A DNA stretch of 64,000 nucleotides from Opitutales bacterium (lineage in GTDB: Bacteria; Verrucomicrobiota; Verrucomicrobiia; Opitutales; UBA2987). The position numbers and the translations under genes were made by a program. Positions 8,429 to 16,790 of the stretch are shown here, piece after piece (within the stretch, counting starts at the first letter, position 1; each line of letters starts with the position of its first letter). Location: positions 62,001 to 126,000 of the forward strand of contig JAJFLU010000039.1 of the NCBI GenBank assembly GCA_021772515.1, read 5' to 3'. The notes beneath the pieces were generated by a model. The model did not search any database. It was not told the DNA's origin and was given only the letters and a program-made list of their open reading frames with translations.

Positions 8429-9853
8429 TCAATATTTGTAGTGGGAAGCTTTGTAGGGGCCGTTGACGGGCACACCAATATAGTCGGCTTGCTCCTGAGA
8501 AAGCACGGTCAGTTTTGCGCCAATTTTTTCCAGATGCAGCCGGGCGACCTCTTCATCGAGTTCCTTGGGCAGAACGTAAACGCCGGGGGTGTATTTTTCC
8601 AGACTCTCCCAGAGATCGACCTGCGCCAACACCTGATTGGTGAAGGAGTTGGACATGACAAAGGAGGGGTGGCCTGTGGCGCAGCCGAGATTGACCAGCC
8701 TTCCTTCCGCCAGCATAAACACCTGATGCCCGTCGGGGAATGTGTAGCGGTCCACCTGGGGCTTGATGGTTTCTTTAACGACTCCATCTTCGGTATTCAG
8801 CTTCTCGACCTGAATCTCGTTGTCAAAATGCCCGATATTGCAGACGATTGCCTGGTCTTTCATGCGGGCCATGTGGTCCGTCCTGATAATATCCTTATTG
8901 CCCGTCGTGGTGACGTAAATATTGCCTTCTGGGAGGGCATCTTCGAGAGTTTTTACCTCAAAACCCTCCATCGCGGCCTGCAGGGCGCAAATTGGGTCGA
9001 TCTCCGTTACGATAACTCTGGCTCCCTGAAACCGGAGCGCCTGGGTGCAGCCTTTGCCGACATCACCATAACCGCAGACGACGGCCGTTTTCCCCGCGAT
9101 CATGACATCGGTAGCGCGCTTGATGCCGTCAATCAGCGATTCCCGGCAACCGTAGAGGTTGTCGAATTTCGACTTTGTGACTGAATCGTTGACGTTGATC
9201 GCCGGGATCAGAAGGGTGCCCGCTTCCTGCATTTGATAGAGGCGATGGACGCCCGTGGTGGTTTCCTCGGAGACGCCTTTCCACTCCTTGACCACATTTT
9301 GCCAGTGGATGGGGTCCTCGGAATTAACCTTTTTCAGCAGATCCTTGATGACACCCTCTTCGATGCTTTCTTGTGGCTCATCTACCCAACGGCTCCCATT
9401 TTCCAATTCATAACCCTTGTGGATCAGGAGGGTGGCGTCCCCTCCGTCATCGACGATAAGCTGCGGTCCTTTGCCATCGGGCCAAGTCATGGCCTGGTAG
9501 GTGCACCACCAGTATTCCTCGAGGCTTTCACCCTTCCAGGCAAAGACGGGAACCCCGGCGATGGCCATGGCGGCGGCGGCGTGATCCTGGGTGGAAAAAA
9601 TATTGCAGCTGCACCAGCGGACATCGGCGCCCAAGTCGCGGAGAGTTTCGATGAGCACGGCTGTCTGCACGGTCATGTGCAGCGATCCCATGATTCGGAC
9701 ACCGCCCAATGGCAGTTTTCCGGCGTATTTCTCCCGTAGGGCCATGAGGCCGGGCATTTCCTTTTCGGCGATGCCTATTTCGCTCCGGCCCCATCCGGCC
9801 AGGTTGATGTCCTTGATTTTGTAATCCTGCGCTACTTCAGTTTGTGTACTCAT
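8429..9853 (-). CDS. ahcY: S-adenosylhomocysteine hydrolase
   Basis: 474 residues, usual length for bacterial SahH. It splits S-adenosylhomocysteine into adenosine and homocysteine, completing the methyl cycle. Seen: '[16 protein letters not shown]' near the N-terminus, '[17 protein letters not shown]' with the catalytic lysine and NAD contacts, the Rossmann motif '[13 protein letters not shown]', and the conserved C-terminal tail '[10 protein letters not shown]'. It lies directly downstream of metK on the same strand, separated by a hairpin, so SAM synthesis and SAH recycling are neighbours. I saw no SAH riboswitch-like structure in the short gap. Confidence 0.97.
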   Translation of the reverse strand: MSTQTEVAQDYKIKDINLAGWGRSEIGIAEKEMPGLMALREKYAGKLPLGGVRIMGSLHMTVQTAVLIETLRDLGADVRWCSCNIFSTQDHAAAAMAIAGVPVFAWKGESLEEYWWCTYQAMTWPDGKGPQLIVDDGGDATLLIHKGYELENGSRWVDEPQESIEEGVIKDLLKKVNSEDPIHWQNVVKEWKGVSEETTTGVHRLYQMQEAGTLLIPAINVNDSVTKSKFDNLYGCRESLIDGIKRATDVMIAGKTAVVCGYGDVGKGCTQALRFQGARVIVTEIDPICALQAAMEGFEVKTLEDALPEGNIYVTTTGNKDIIRTDHMARMKDQAIVCNIGHFDNEIQVEKLNTEDGVVKETIKPQVDRYTFPDGHQVFMLAEGRLVNLGCATGHPSFVMSNSFTNQVLAQVDLWESLEKYTPGVYVLPKELDEEVARLHLEKIGAKLTVLSQEQADYIGVPVNGPYKASHYKY

Positions 9854-9885
9854 AAATTAATAAATAAAAATAATTATTGGTTAAA

Positions 9886-9922
9886 AAATCCCTGAACCCC
9901 GGAATGAATTATCGTCGGGGTT
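9886..9922 (-). terminator. Intrinsic terminator after metK
   Basis: AACCCCG (9895-9901) pairs with CGGGGTT (9916-9922) in a 7-bp stem. On the minus strand it follows the metK stop codon immediately and is followed by CAGGGATTTTTTAACC. Read-through into ahcY may be partial. Confidence 0.6.
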
Positions 9923-9923
9923 G

Positions 9924-11090
9924 TTAACCCAGTTTCTTCAAAAGTTCGCCGGTCCGGTTGACCTGTTCCCAGGGAAGATCGGGTTTGGTAAAATGGCCAT
10001 AATGGGTGGTTTGGCGGTAAATGGGTCGCAACAGGTCGAGATGCTCGATGATATCGGCCGGTTTGAAACTGAAAACCGCCTTGACCGCAGCCGTAATTTT
10101 TTCATCGGAATACTTGCCGGTTCCGAATGTATCCAGCAATATGCTGGTGGGCTCCGGATAACCGATTGCATAGGCAACCTGCAGCTCGACGCGCTCGGCG
10201 AGACCGGCGGCGACGATGTTTTTCGCGGCCCAACGGCACATGTAGGCCGCTGAACGATCCACCTTTGACGGGTCTTTGCCGGAAAATGCTCCCCCGCCGT
10301 GCCGTGCCCAGCCTCCGTAGGTGTCTACAATGATTTTGCGTCCGGTCAACCCGGCGTCACCCTGCGGCCCACCAGTGACAAATTTACCGGTGGGGTTGAT
10401 AAAATACTCGGTATTTGCCGTGATGATCTTTTTAGGCAGCACCTTGGAGATTACCTTTCCGATGATGAAGTCGGAGATGGTCGAGTGTTTCGCATCGGCG
10501 GTATGCTGTGTGGAAACCACCACGCTGGTGATTTCGACTGGCCCCTTTTCGTTGTAGGCCACGGCGACCTGCGATTTACAATCGGGCCGCAGCCACTTCT
10601 GCTTTCCCGCATGGCGCAGTTTGGCCAGTTCCTGGTTGATACGGTGCGCGTACATGATTGGCGCAGGCATCAACTCACGGGTTTCGTTGCAGGCAAAACC
10701 GAACATGATTCCCTGATCTCCGGCTCCCTGTTGGGCGGTTTTCTTTCCCCTGGCCCGCTTGGCGTTTACGCCTTGGGCGATATCCGCGGATTGTTGGGTC
10801 AAATGATTGGAGACGAAAACCGTATCGGCATGGAAAACATCATCATTATTGGTGTAGCCGATATCCCGAATCGCTTGCCGGACGACCTGCTCGTAATTCA
10901 CCTCGGCGCGGGTGGAAATTTCCCCGGCCAGAAACACGCAATTGCTCTTAACCAGTGTCTCGCAGGCAACCCTGCTGGCGGAGTCTTGCGCAAGGCAGGC
11001 GTCCAGCACACTATCGGAAATATAGTCGGCCACTTTGTCGGGATGGCCCTCACCCACAGATTCAGAAGAAAAAATAAACCGCTCAGACAT
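9924..11090 (-). CDS. metK: S-adenosylmethionine synthetase
   Basis: 388 residues from the ATG at 11090. It makes SAM from methionine and ATP. Seen: '[14 protein letters not shown]' at the start, the ATP-binding hexapeptide-type motif '[10 protein letters not shown]', and the P-loop-like '[19 protein letters not shown]'. The open frame continues 71 codons upstream into the pckG end, but that extension is not part of the family, and '[19 protein letters not shown]' is the normal N-terminus. The gene lies between pckG and ahcY on the same strand. Confidence 0.97.
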   Translation of the reverse strand: MSERFIFSSESVGEGHPDKVADYISDSVLDACLAQDSASRVACETLVKSNCVFLAGEISTRAEVNYEQVVRQAIRDIGYTNNDDVFHADTVFVSNHLTQQSADIAQGVNAKRARGKKTAQQGAGDQGIMFGFACNETRELMPAPIMYAHRINQELAKLRHAGKQKWLRPDCKSQVAVAYNEKGPVEITSVVVSTQHTADAKHSTISDFIIGKVISKVLPKKIITANTEYFINPTGKFVTGGPQGDAGLTGRKIIVDTYGGWARHGGGAFSGKDPSKVDRSAAYMCRWAAKNIVAAGLAERVELQVAYAIGYPEPTSILLDTFGTGKYSDEKITAAVKAVFSFKPADIIEHLDLLRPIYRQTTHYGHFTKPDLPWEQVNRTGELLKKLG

Positions 11091-11164
11091 AATTGAAAAG
11101 GCGTTTAATATCGGTCCATTTTTAAATAGTTCAAGGAAAACATCATCACCATCGGTATGGGAAC

Positions 11165-12952
11165 CTATAATCGGGAAACCATCGCCTGCCGCTCGACAAT
11201 CAGCTCCTTTGGTAAACGGTCGTATAGTTTGAGGAATAGTGCCTCGTGATCGAGGGTCTGCAGGCTCAACCGTTTCTTGTCCAGAGCCATCAATTCGTTC
11301 CATTGCTCCTCAGAAAAATCGAGCCCCCGCAAATCCACATCCGTGTAGCGTGGAACCCACCCGATGGGGGATTCCTGTGCGCCTCCGCAATCCAGCGAGC
11401 GCTCAACAATCCACTTCAAGACCCTCATGTTTTGTCCATAGCCGGGCCAGAGGAATTTCCCTTCGTCATTTTTGCGGAACCAGTTGACATGAAAAACCCT
11501 CGGGGGCGCCGGCAGGCTTTTGCCCAAACGCAGCCAATGCCCGAGATAATCTCCCATATGGTAGCCGCAAAAGGGCAGCATGGCCATGGGATCGCTTCTC
11601 AATGCGCCCATCGTGCCCTCGGCGGCGGCAGTCATTTCAGAGCCCATTGTGGCGCCGACATAGACTCCGTGGTTCCAGTTGTAGGATTGGAAGACGAGGG
11701 GCACATCATGCATCCTGCGACCGCCAAAGATAAATGCGCTGATGGGCACTCCTTTGGGGTCCTCCCAGGCGGGATCAATGGTCGGGCATTGCCCGGCAGG
11801 AGCGGTAAAACGGGAGTTCGGGTGGGCCGCGACCCGGCCACAATCGGGCGTCCAGTCATTACCCAGCCAGTCGATGAGGTGGGCGGGCGCTTCATCGGAC
11901 ATCTCCTCCCACCAGACATCGCCGTCGTCGGTCAAGGCGACATTGGTGAAAATCGCGTTCGAGAGCATGGAATCCATGGCATTCGGGTTGGTTTCATAGG
12001 AGGTGCCCGGGGCAACACCAAAAAATCCCGCTTCGGGGTTGATGGCGTAGAGCCGTCCATCCTTGCCCGGTTTGATCCATGCGATATCGTCTCCGACAGT
12101 GGAAATCTTCCAACCCTCCATCTCGGCGGGTGGGATGAGCATGGCGAAATTGGTCTTGCCGCAGGCGCTCGGAAAAGCCGCCGTGACGTAGGTTTTCTCT
12201 CCCTTCGGCGACTCGACACCGAGAATCAGCATGTGTTCGGCCAGCCAGCCTTCATCCCGCGCCATACAGGAGGCGATGCGCAATGCCAGGCATTTTTTAC
12301 CCAAGAGGGCGTTACCGCCATAACCGCTGCCATAGGAGAAAATGGAACGCTCCTCGGGGAAATGAACGATGTAGCGGTTTTCCGGATTACAGGGCCAGGC
12401 GACATCTTCTTGACCTTCGGCCAGGGGCATACCCACGGAATGCAGGCAGGGAACGAAAAATCCATCATCTCCCAAAGTTTCCAGCACTTTGTCTCCGATC
12501 CGCGTCATGATCCGCATGTTGACCACGACGTAGGCAGAATCGGTCACCTCGACCCCGATATGAGAGATTGGCGACCCGATGGGGCCCATGCTGAAAGGGA
12601 TGACATACATGGTGCGCCCGCGCATGCAGCCTTCGAAAAGGCCGTCCAGGGTGCGGTGCATTTGATCGGGGTCGGCCCAGTTATTCATCGGTCCGGCACC
12701 GGACTCATCGGCGCTGCAAATAAAGGTCCGATCCTCGACCCGGGCAACATCGCGTGGATCCGAACGGCAGAGGAAGCTGTTGGGCCTTTTAGCCGGGTTC
12801 AAGCGGGTAAACGTTCCCGCCTGCACCATTTCTTCGCAGAGAATATCGTTTTCAGCTTCGGAGCCGTCGCACCAATGAACCTTGCTTGGTTGGCAGAGTT
12901 CGGTTAATTTTTCGACCCACGAGAGGAGGGCAGTGTGATTAGTTTTAGACAT
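11165..12952 (-). CDS. pckG: Phosphoenolpyruvate carboxykinase, GTP-dependent
   Basis: 595 residues, the size of GTP-type PEPCK and unlike the shorter ATP-type family. It interconverts oxaloacetate and PEP, the first step of gluconeogenesis. Key motifs: '[12 protein letters not shown]' at about residues 260-271, the kinase-1 P-loop with the reactive cysteine; '[13 protein letters not shown]' near 208-220; '[12 protein letters not shown]' near 113. A single-gene unit by spacing: 74 nt separate it from metK. Its upstream region is followed by the MITE-like element, which could affect its promoter. Confidence 0.97.
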   Translation of the reverse strand: MSKTNHTALLSWVEKLTELCQPSKVHWCDGSEAENDILCEEMVQAGTFTRLNPAKRPNSFLCRSDPRDVARVEDRTFICSADESGAGPMNNWADPDQMHRTLDGLFEGCMRGRTMYVIPFSMGPIGSPISHIGVEVTDSAYVVVNMRIMTRIGDKVLETLGDDGFFVPCLHSVGMPLAEGQEDVAWPCNPENRYIVHFPEERSIFSYGSGYGGNALLGKKCLALRIASCMARDEGWLAEHMLILGVESPKGEKTYVTAAFPSACGKTNFAMLIPPAEMEGWKISTVGDDIAWIKPGKDGRLYAINPEAGFFGVAPGTSYETNPNAMDSMLSNAIFTNVALTDDGDVWWEEMSDEAPAHLIDWLGNDWTPDCGRVAAHPNSRFTAPAGQCPTIDPAWEDPKGVPISAFIFGGRRMHDVPLVFQSYNWNHGVYVGATMGSEMTAAAEGTMGALRSDPMAMLPFCGYHMGDYLGHWLRLGKSLPAPPRVFHVNWFRKNDEGKFLWPGYGQNMRVLKWIVERSLDCGGAQESPIGWVPRYTDVDLRGLDFSEEQWNELMALDKKRLSLQTLDHEALFLKLYDRLPKELIVERQAMVSRL

Positions 12953-13055
12953 TTTATTTGTGTTATAGTATTCGCCGATTTATTGAAAAAGACATTCTTC
13001 CATAAATTTTCCTGGCGAATAGGCAACTCTTTATGGAATTTCTTCTACGGGTTAA

Positions 13056-13332
13056 TAGAACCTATCTCAAATTCGATGATGATGATGCAGAGAGCAATTA
13101 TATATTTTGAGCAAGGCGCGACGGGCCTGACCGGGCTGGAAGCCCTGTGGCCCCGTCGGAACGCCGCTCAAAACCATAATTGCCTCTGTCCGAAGGATTT
13201 GTGCGGCACGCAGGCACCTGCGGCGTTGGTTTGCACCCGAAGGGCTTCTAGCCCATCGTGGTGCAAATCCGCCTGGCATCTGCCCCGTGGCGCTACAAAC
13301 ATCATTCATCCGCGAATTTGAGATAGGTTCTA
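13056..13332. mobile_element. MITE-like element with 20-nt terminal inverted repeats and TA ends
   Basis: 277 bp. The left end (13056-13075, TAGAACCTATCTC...) is the perfect reverse complement of the right end (13313-13332). Both outer dinucleotides are TA, as expected for the target duplication of IS630/Tc1-mariner-type elements. Inside are GGGC-TGGAA-GCCC (13133-13145) and, closed by an 8-bp TTTGCACC/GGTGCAAA stem (13230-13267), GGGC-TTCTA-GCCC. The only open frames are short and low-complexity, so no transposase is encoded. It lies between pckG and the thioesterase gene. Family membership is an inference from the TA ends. Confidence 0.65.
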
Positions 13333-13389
13333 AACAGAAGGGACAAAAAACCTTGGATTTTCCCTTTGTGCAAATAGACTCCCGAAACC

Positions 13390-13791
13390 ATGATAGAAGC
13401 GAAAACCGATATAATCGTGCGCTATGCCGAAACCGACAAAATGGGCGTTGTTTACCACAGCAACTATTTTACTTGGTTTGAAATAGGGCGGGTGCGTCTG
13501 CTGGACGATATTGGGCATTCCTACTTGAAACTCGAAAACTCCGGGTTTCGACTCCCGGTTCTGGAGGCAACGGCGAAATTTATCCGCCCGGCCTTTTTTG
13601 ACGATCGACTGGTCATCCACACCACGATTCGGGAAAAACCCAAGGTGCGAATGCAGATCGAATACGAGATATGGAGAGAGGAAACCATTCTTTGCACCGG
13701 CGTCACCCGGCACGCATTCGTCAATGAACAAGGTATCCCAACCCGACCGCCGCCTCTCTTTATCGAGCAAATGGGACCCTATTTTAGATAG
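13390..13791 (+). CDS. Hotdog-fold acyl-CoA thioesterase (YbgC/4-hydroxybenzoyl-CoA type)
   Basis: 133 residues. The start 'VRYAETDKMGVVYHSNYF' carries the catalytic aspartate and the 'HSNY' block of the YbgC/4HBT group, followed by 'FEIGRVRLL' and the alternating strands of a hotdog domain. These enzymes hydrolyse short or aromatic acyl-CoA thioesters; YbgC homologues associate with the Tol-Pal system or phospholipid metabolism, but no tol genes are nearby. The ATG follows the MITE right end by about 57 nt, so the promoter may be close to or inside the element. It ends 3 nt from the HicA relic on the other strand. Confidence 0.88.
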   Translation: MIEAKTDIIVRYAETDKMGVVYHSNYFTWFEIGRVRLLDDIGHSYLKLENSGFRLPVLEATAKFIRPAFFDDRLVIHTTIREKPKVRMQIEYEIWREETILCTGVTRHAFVNEQGIPTRPPPLFIEQMGPYFR

Positions 13792-13794
13792 GCT

Positions 13795-14009
13795 TTATTC
13801 TGTTAGATCGCGGATGATTTTTTTAGCTAATAATTCGTTTATCTCACGATGGCGGGGATCGTCCCTTCTAAGAATAATTTATATAGATCTTTAAGGTGTT
13901 CTTTTAAATCGCCCAAGTCCTCACCTTGGGTCCAATGGTCTGGATAGTCGTTGAGAAATCCAAGATACATTCCATCAGATTCCTTCCAATAGGTGTATTT
14001 TGTTTTCAT
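13795..14009 (-). pseudogene. HicB-HicA toxin-antitoxin relic joined by deletion
   Basis: Reading down from the ATG at 14009, 56 codons give a HicB N-terminus (YTYWKESDGMYLGFLNDYPD, then HWTQGEDLGDLKEHLKDLY) that breaks after 'LFLEGTIPAIVR' at 13839. In another frame the same stretch continues as 'RRDDPRHREINELLAKKII', the typical C-terminal end of a HicA toxin, and stops at 13795-13797. The usual order hicB-hicA is kept, but the HicB C-terminus and most of HicA are missing. The simplest reading is one internal deletion that fused the two genes. The relic is too short to make a working toxin. Confidence 0.7.
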
Positions 14010-14065
14010 GGAATTTTTTTATATGTTTCTCGAAAAGAGTGAAATTTAACCGACGTTTTGGTATT

Positions 14066-14587
14066 CTAGCTCCCGTCGCTTTCTTTTCGGTAGATGCGGC
14101 TGACATGCCCCACGACATCTGCGGTGCTTCTGTTTTCCGTGGAAACACCAGTTCCAGAACGCATATAAATCGCATTTCTCTGTTCGAGAAGATCCCGTAT
14201 TTTTGCCGCTGGATCATCCACATGGAGGAGGGGGCGGTTTTCGTTGCGCGAAGTGCGTTCTAAAATGGAATCGACGGAGGCAAAGAGGCAAACCACGACG
14301 CCTTTTGACTTCAGGAGGTCCAAAATCTCAGGCTGTAAAACGAGGCCGCCACCGCAGGCAACGACACAGCCCTGAGGCGGATGCCCCGTTTCAACGAATT
14401 CTTTTTCCATCTCCCGAAAGGCGGTTTCTCCTTTTTGGCTAAAAATATCATTGATTGTCATTCCCGATTTTTTCTCAATTTCCGAGTCGGAATCCAGGAA
14501 ACGCAGATTGAATTTACGGGCTATTTTACGACCGATGACGGACTTGCCCGTGCCCATGAATCCGACTATATATAAATTTGTTTTCAC
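14066..14587 (-). CDS. aroK: Shikimate kinase
   Basis: 173 residues from a GTG at 14587. It phosphorylates shikimate with ATP in the chorismate pathway. Seen: 'VGFMGTGKSVIGR' P-loop, 'FLDSDSEIEKKSGM' with the Asp and Arg-side substrate region, 'FREMEKE' and the 'ACGGGLVL' glycine motif, 'RNENRPLL' lid region. A longer frame to 14662 would overlap the divergent acetyltransferase start, adds no family sequence, and is rejected. aroA and tyrA lie about 35 kb away, so the aromatic genes are only partly grouped. Confidence 0.93.
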   Translation of the reverse strand: MKTNLYIVGFMGTGKSVIGRKIARKFNLRFLDSDSEIEKKSGMTINDIFSQKGETAFREMEKEFVETGHPPQGCVVACGGGLVLQPEILDLLKSKGVVVCLFASVDSILERTSRNENRPLLHVDDPAAKIRDLLEQRNAIYMRSGTGVSTENRSTADVVGHVSRIYRKESDGS

Positions 14588-14660
14588 AGAAATGAAATTT
14601 GAACCTGACCCAAAGCCGGACTGGATTCCAGCCTTCTTTCCACCAAGCAGAGAATAATCC

Positions 14661-15149
14661 ATGAAACTGAGACCATTTCAACCCCAAGACAAAGATGGGG
14701 TTATCGCATTGATCGATGAAGTCCTGAGGGAATACGGGGATAAAGTTTTTTTGGAGGACGTGGATAAAGACCTGTTGGATATTGATGTGCACTTCGATGC
14801 CAAGGGGGGAGCCTTCGTCGTTTTGGATAATAATGGTGAAATTGTGGGCACTCACGCCGTGCTACCCCTGCCCGAACGACCGGGGGTGGCGATTTTTCGG
14901 CGGCTTTACCTGAGTCGAAACTGCCGGGGGAAGGACTACGGGAGCCAATTGATGCAGTGGGCTTTGGATTGGGCGAGGGAAAACGGATTTGCGCGAGTCG
15001 AGTTCTGGTCGGACAAGCGTTTCCACCGGGCGCATCGGTTTTTTGCCCGGTTTCATTTCAAAACAACCGGTGAAGAGCGGGTGATGAACGACAGTTGGGC
15101 TCCCTATGAAGAGAAATTCTTCTATCAGAACCTAACCGATGGCGATTAA
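14661..15149 (+). CDS. GNAT family N-acetyltransferase
   Basis: 162 residues with the GNAT layout: 'MKLRPFQPQDKDGVIALIDE' N-terminal helix, 'IVGTHAVLPLP' strand, the acetyl-CoA site 'YLSRNCRGKDYGSQLMQWAL' matching R-x-x-G-x-G/A, and the C-terminal 'RAHRFFARFHFKTTGE' block. It transfers an acetyl group to an unknown amine. The gene starts 73 nt from the divergent aroK start. The substrate cannot be assigned. Confidence 0.85.
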   Translation: MKLRPFQPQDKDGVIALIDEVLREYGDKVFLEDVDKDLLDIDVHFDAKGGAFVVLDNNGEIVGTHAVLPLPERPGVAIFRRLYLSRNCRGKDYGSQLMQWALDWARENGFARVEFWSDKRFHRAHRFFARFHFKTTGEERVMNDSWAPYEEKFFYQNLTDGD

Positions 15150-15189
15150 ATGGGAAAATCCTAAAAAATGGACTTTCGGGGCAATATTC

Positions 15190-15217
15190 TTGCCGATATT
15201 GAGAATACCTGTATCTT
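15190..15217 (+). promoter_or_regulatory. Promoter-like site 6 nt upstream of the nuclease start
   Basis: TTGCCG (15190-15195), 16-nt spacer, TATCTT (15212-15217), then 6 nt to the ATG at 15224. No Shine-Dalgarno is present. The geometry is the same as at brnT and at the AbrB-type gene, suggesting a leaderless message. The -10 match is imperfect. Confidence 0.4.
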
Positions 15218-15223
15218 TAAACC

Positions 15224-15667
15224 ATGCAAAACGATGTTGTAGAGGCGACCATCAAGGGAGTGATGCCCACTTCCAACGGGTGTGCTGTCTTTCTTGGCCC
15301 GGAGTATAAAACCTTCGTTATCTATGTGGACCAATACATTGGCGGGGCGCTCTCGATGGCCATTAATGAGGAAAAAAAGGACCGCCCCCTCACCCACGAC
15401 CTCGTCAGCAGCATTTTTCAGGGCCTTGAGGTCGAAATGGAACGCGTGGTCATCAATGACGTGAGCGACAGCGTGTATTTCGCCCGTATCATTTTGAAAA
15501 TGGAAAACGAGCTAGGCAGCAAGATTGTGGAAATCGATGCCCGTCCGAGCGATTCCATGGTTTTGGCCATTCAAGCCAAAAAGCCCATCTTTGTCGCCAA
15601 AAAGGTGATCGACCAGGTTGACGATATGACCGAGATCCTCGAGCGCATTCTCAAACAACAAAATTAG
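15224..15667 (+). CDS. Bifunctional nuclease family protein (DUF151)
   Basis: 147 residues. The signature of the BFN/DUF151 family is visible: 'IYVDQYIGGALSMAI', 'RPLTHDLVSSIFQGLEVEME', 'IDARPSDSMVLAIQ', 'PIFVAKKVIDQ'. Characterised members degrade DNA and RNA or have been proposed to act in stress responses; the biological role in bacteria is unsettled. It ends 7 nt before the dihydrouridine synthase start, so the two are probably one operon. An intact, normal-length member. Confidence 0.85.
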   Translation: MQNDVVEATIKGVMPTSNGCAVFLGPEYKTFVIYVDQYIGGALSMAINEEKKDRPLTHDLVSSIFQGLEVEMERVVINDVSDSVYFARIILKMENELGSKIVEIDARPSDSMVLAIQAKKPIFVAKKVIDQVDDMTEILERILKQQN

Positions 15668-15674
15668 CGCAGGC

Positions 15675-16790
15675 TTGGATATTTCAGCAACCCAAGGCGC
15701 TTCCCGTTGCCTTCCCCCGGCTATCACAGCGACAGGCAACCAGCCTATAACCGCTCTGGCGCCCATGCAGGACGTGACCTCGCTGCCCTTTATGGAGGTG
15801 ATCGCCTCGCGGGGGTGCCCGGATTACTTTTTCACCGAATTTTTCCGGGTCCACGTGCATTCGCGCCTCGAACCGGATATTCTGAAATCGGTGATGGAAA
15901 ACAAGACTGGCCGCCCGGTGTTTGCTCAGATCATTGGCGAAAATCTTCCCCATATCGAGCGAACCGTCAAAGAATTGCTCCAATATCCGGTGGCGGGTAT
16001 CGACCTCAATCTTGGGTGTCCGGCCCCAAAGGTTTACCGGAAAAATGTCGGCGGCGGGCTTCTCCGAGAACCTGCCCGTGTAGATGAAATCCTCGGACTT
16101 TTGCGCTCTGCCGTGAGTGGCCTCCTGACGGTGAAAATGCGAATCGGTTTCGCCGGGGATGAACACTTTGAAGCCCTCCTTGACCTGATGAACCGGCATT
16201 CGGTCGATTTGCTGAGCCTGCATGGACGCACGGTCAAGGAGATGTATCGGGGCGAGGCGCATTACGATTACATAAAAAGAGCCGTCGATGCGGTGCGCTG
16301 CCCAGTGCTGGCAAACGGCAATATCACCTCTGTCGCCAAGGCGGTGGAAGTTGCCGATTTCACCGGCGCTGCCGGGCTCATGATCGGGCGCACCGCCATC
16401 CGCAATCCCTGGATATTTCGCCAGATCCGTGAGGCGTATTCACCGGACGCTACGATTTTCAGACCAAGTCTCGGGGATGTCCGCGAATATGTTGACGATC
16501 TTTACGGAGCTTTTTTGAAACCCGATCAACAGGAGATACATCAAGTCAATCGGATGAAAAAATTCCTCAATTTCGTGGGGCAGGGGGTTGATCCCGAGGG
16601 TCGGTTTCTGCACGAGATGCGGCGGACCCGGACCCATCGGGAACTCATGGAGGTTTGCGATCGCTACATGGTGGAAAACGGAAATGCCGAAAAACCCTTC
16701 CCCGATGAGCCGTATCAAGGCGTCACCGCTCGGCCCAACCGCGAGTCTCCGCCCTCGGGGGAAGTCGCGGGCGCTTTGCGGGCGAGGTAG
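15675..16790 (+). CDS. dus: tRNA-dihydrouridine synthase
   Basis: 371 residues. FMN-dependent reduction of uridines in tRNA. Seen: '[16 protein letters not shown]' (FMN-binding start), '[14 protein letters not shown]', the active-site cysteine in '[19 protein letters not shown]', '[12 protein letters not shown]', 'LANGNITS' and '[15 protein letters not shown]'. The start is a TTG at 15675; no ATG lies between it and the FMN motif, and an AGG close to the TTG is weakly placed. The last 76 nt overlap the end of uvrA on the opposite strand, where the C-terminal tail is low in family-conserved sequence. The subfamily (DusA/B/C) is not certain. Confidence 0.9.
   Translation: MDISATQGASRCLPPAITATGNQPITALAPMQDVTSLPFMEVIASRGCPDYFFTEFFRVHVHSRLEPDILKSVMENKTGRPVFAQIIGENLPHIERTVKELLQYPVAGIDLNLGCPAPKVYRKNVGGGLLREPARVDEILGLLRSAVSGLLTVKMRIGFAGDEHFEALLDLMNRHSVDLLSLHGRTVKEMYRGEAHYDYIKRAVDAVRCPVLANGNITSVAKAVEVADFTGAAGLMIGRTAIRNPWIFRQIREAYSPDATIFRPSLGDVREYVDDLYGAFLKPDQQEIHQVNRMKKFLNFVGQGVDPEGRFLHEMRRTRTHRELMEVCDRYMVENGNAEKPFPDEPYQGVTARPNRESPPSGEVAGALRAR

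Noticed and set aside
9854-9923. A SAH riboswitch upstream of ahcY or a SAM riboswitch upstream of metK
   Set aside because: The gaps are only 70 and 74 nt. The first is used by a plain terminator hairpin and the second shows no multi-helix fold.
11091-11303. 71-codon N-terminal extension of MetK
   Set aside because: The family starts at '[19 protein letters not shown]'; the extension matches nothing and would run into the pckG 3' end.
13067-13309. An 80-codon open frame inside the MITE
   Set aside because: It is repeat-like, lies across hairpins, and lacks start signals. Non-autonomous elements often contain such chance frames.
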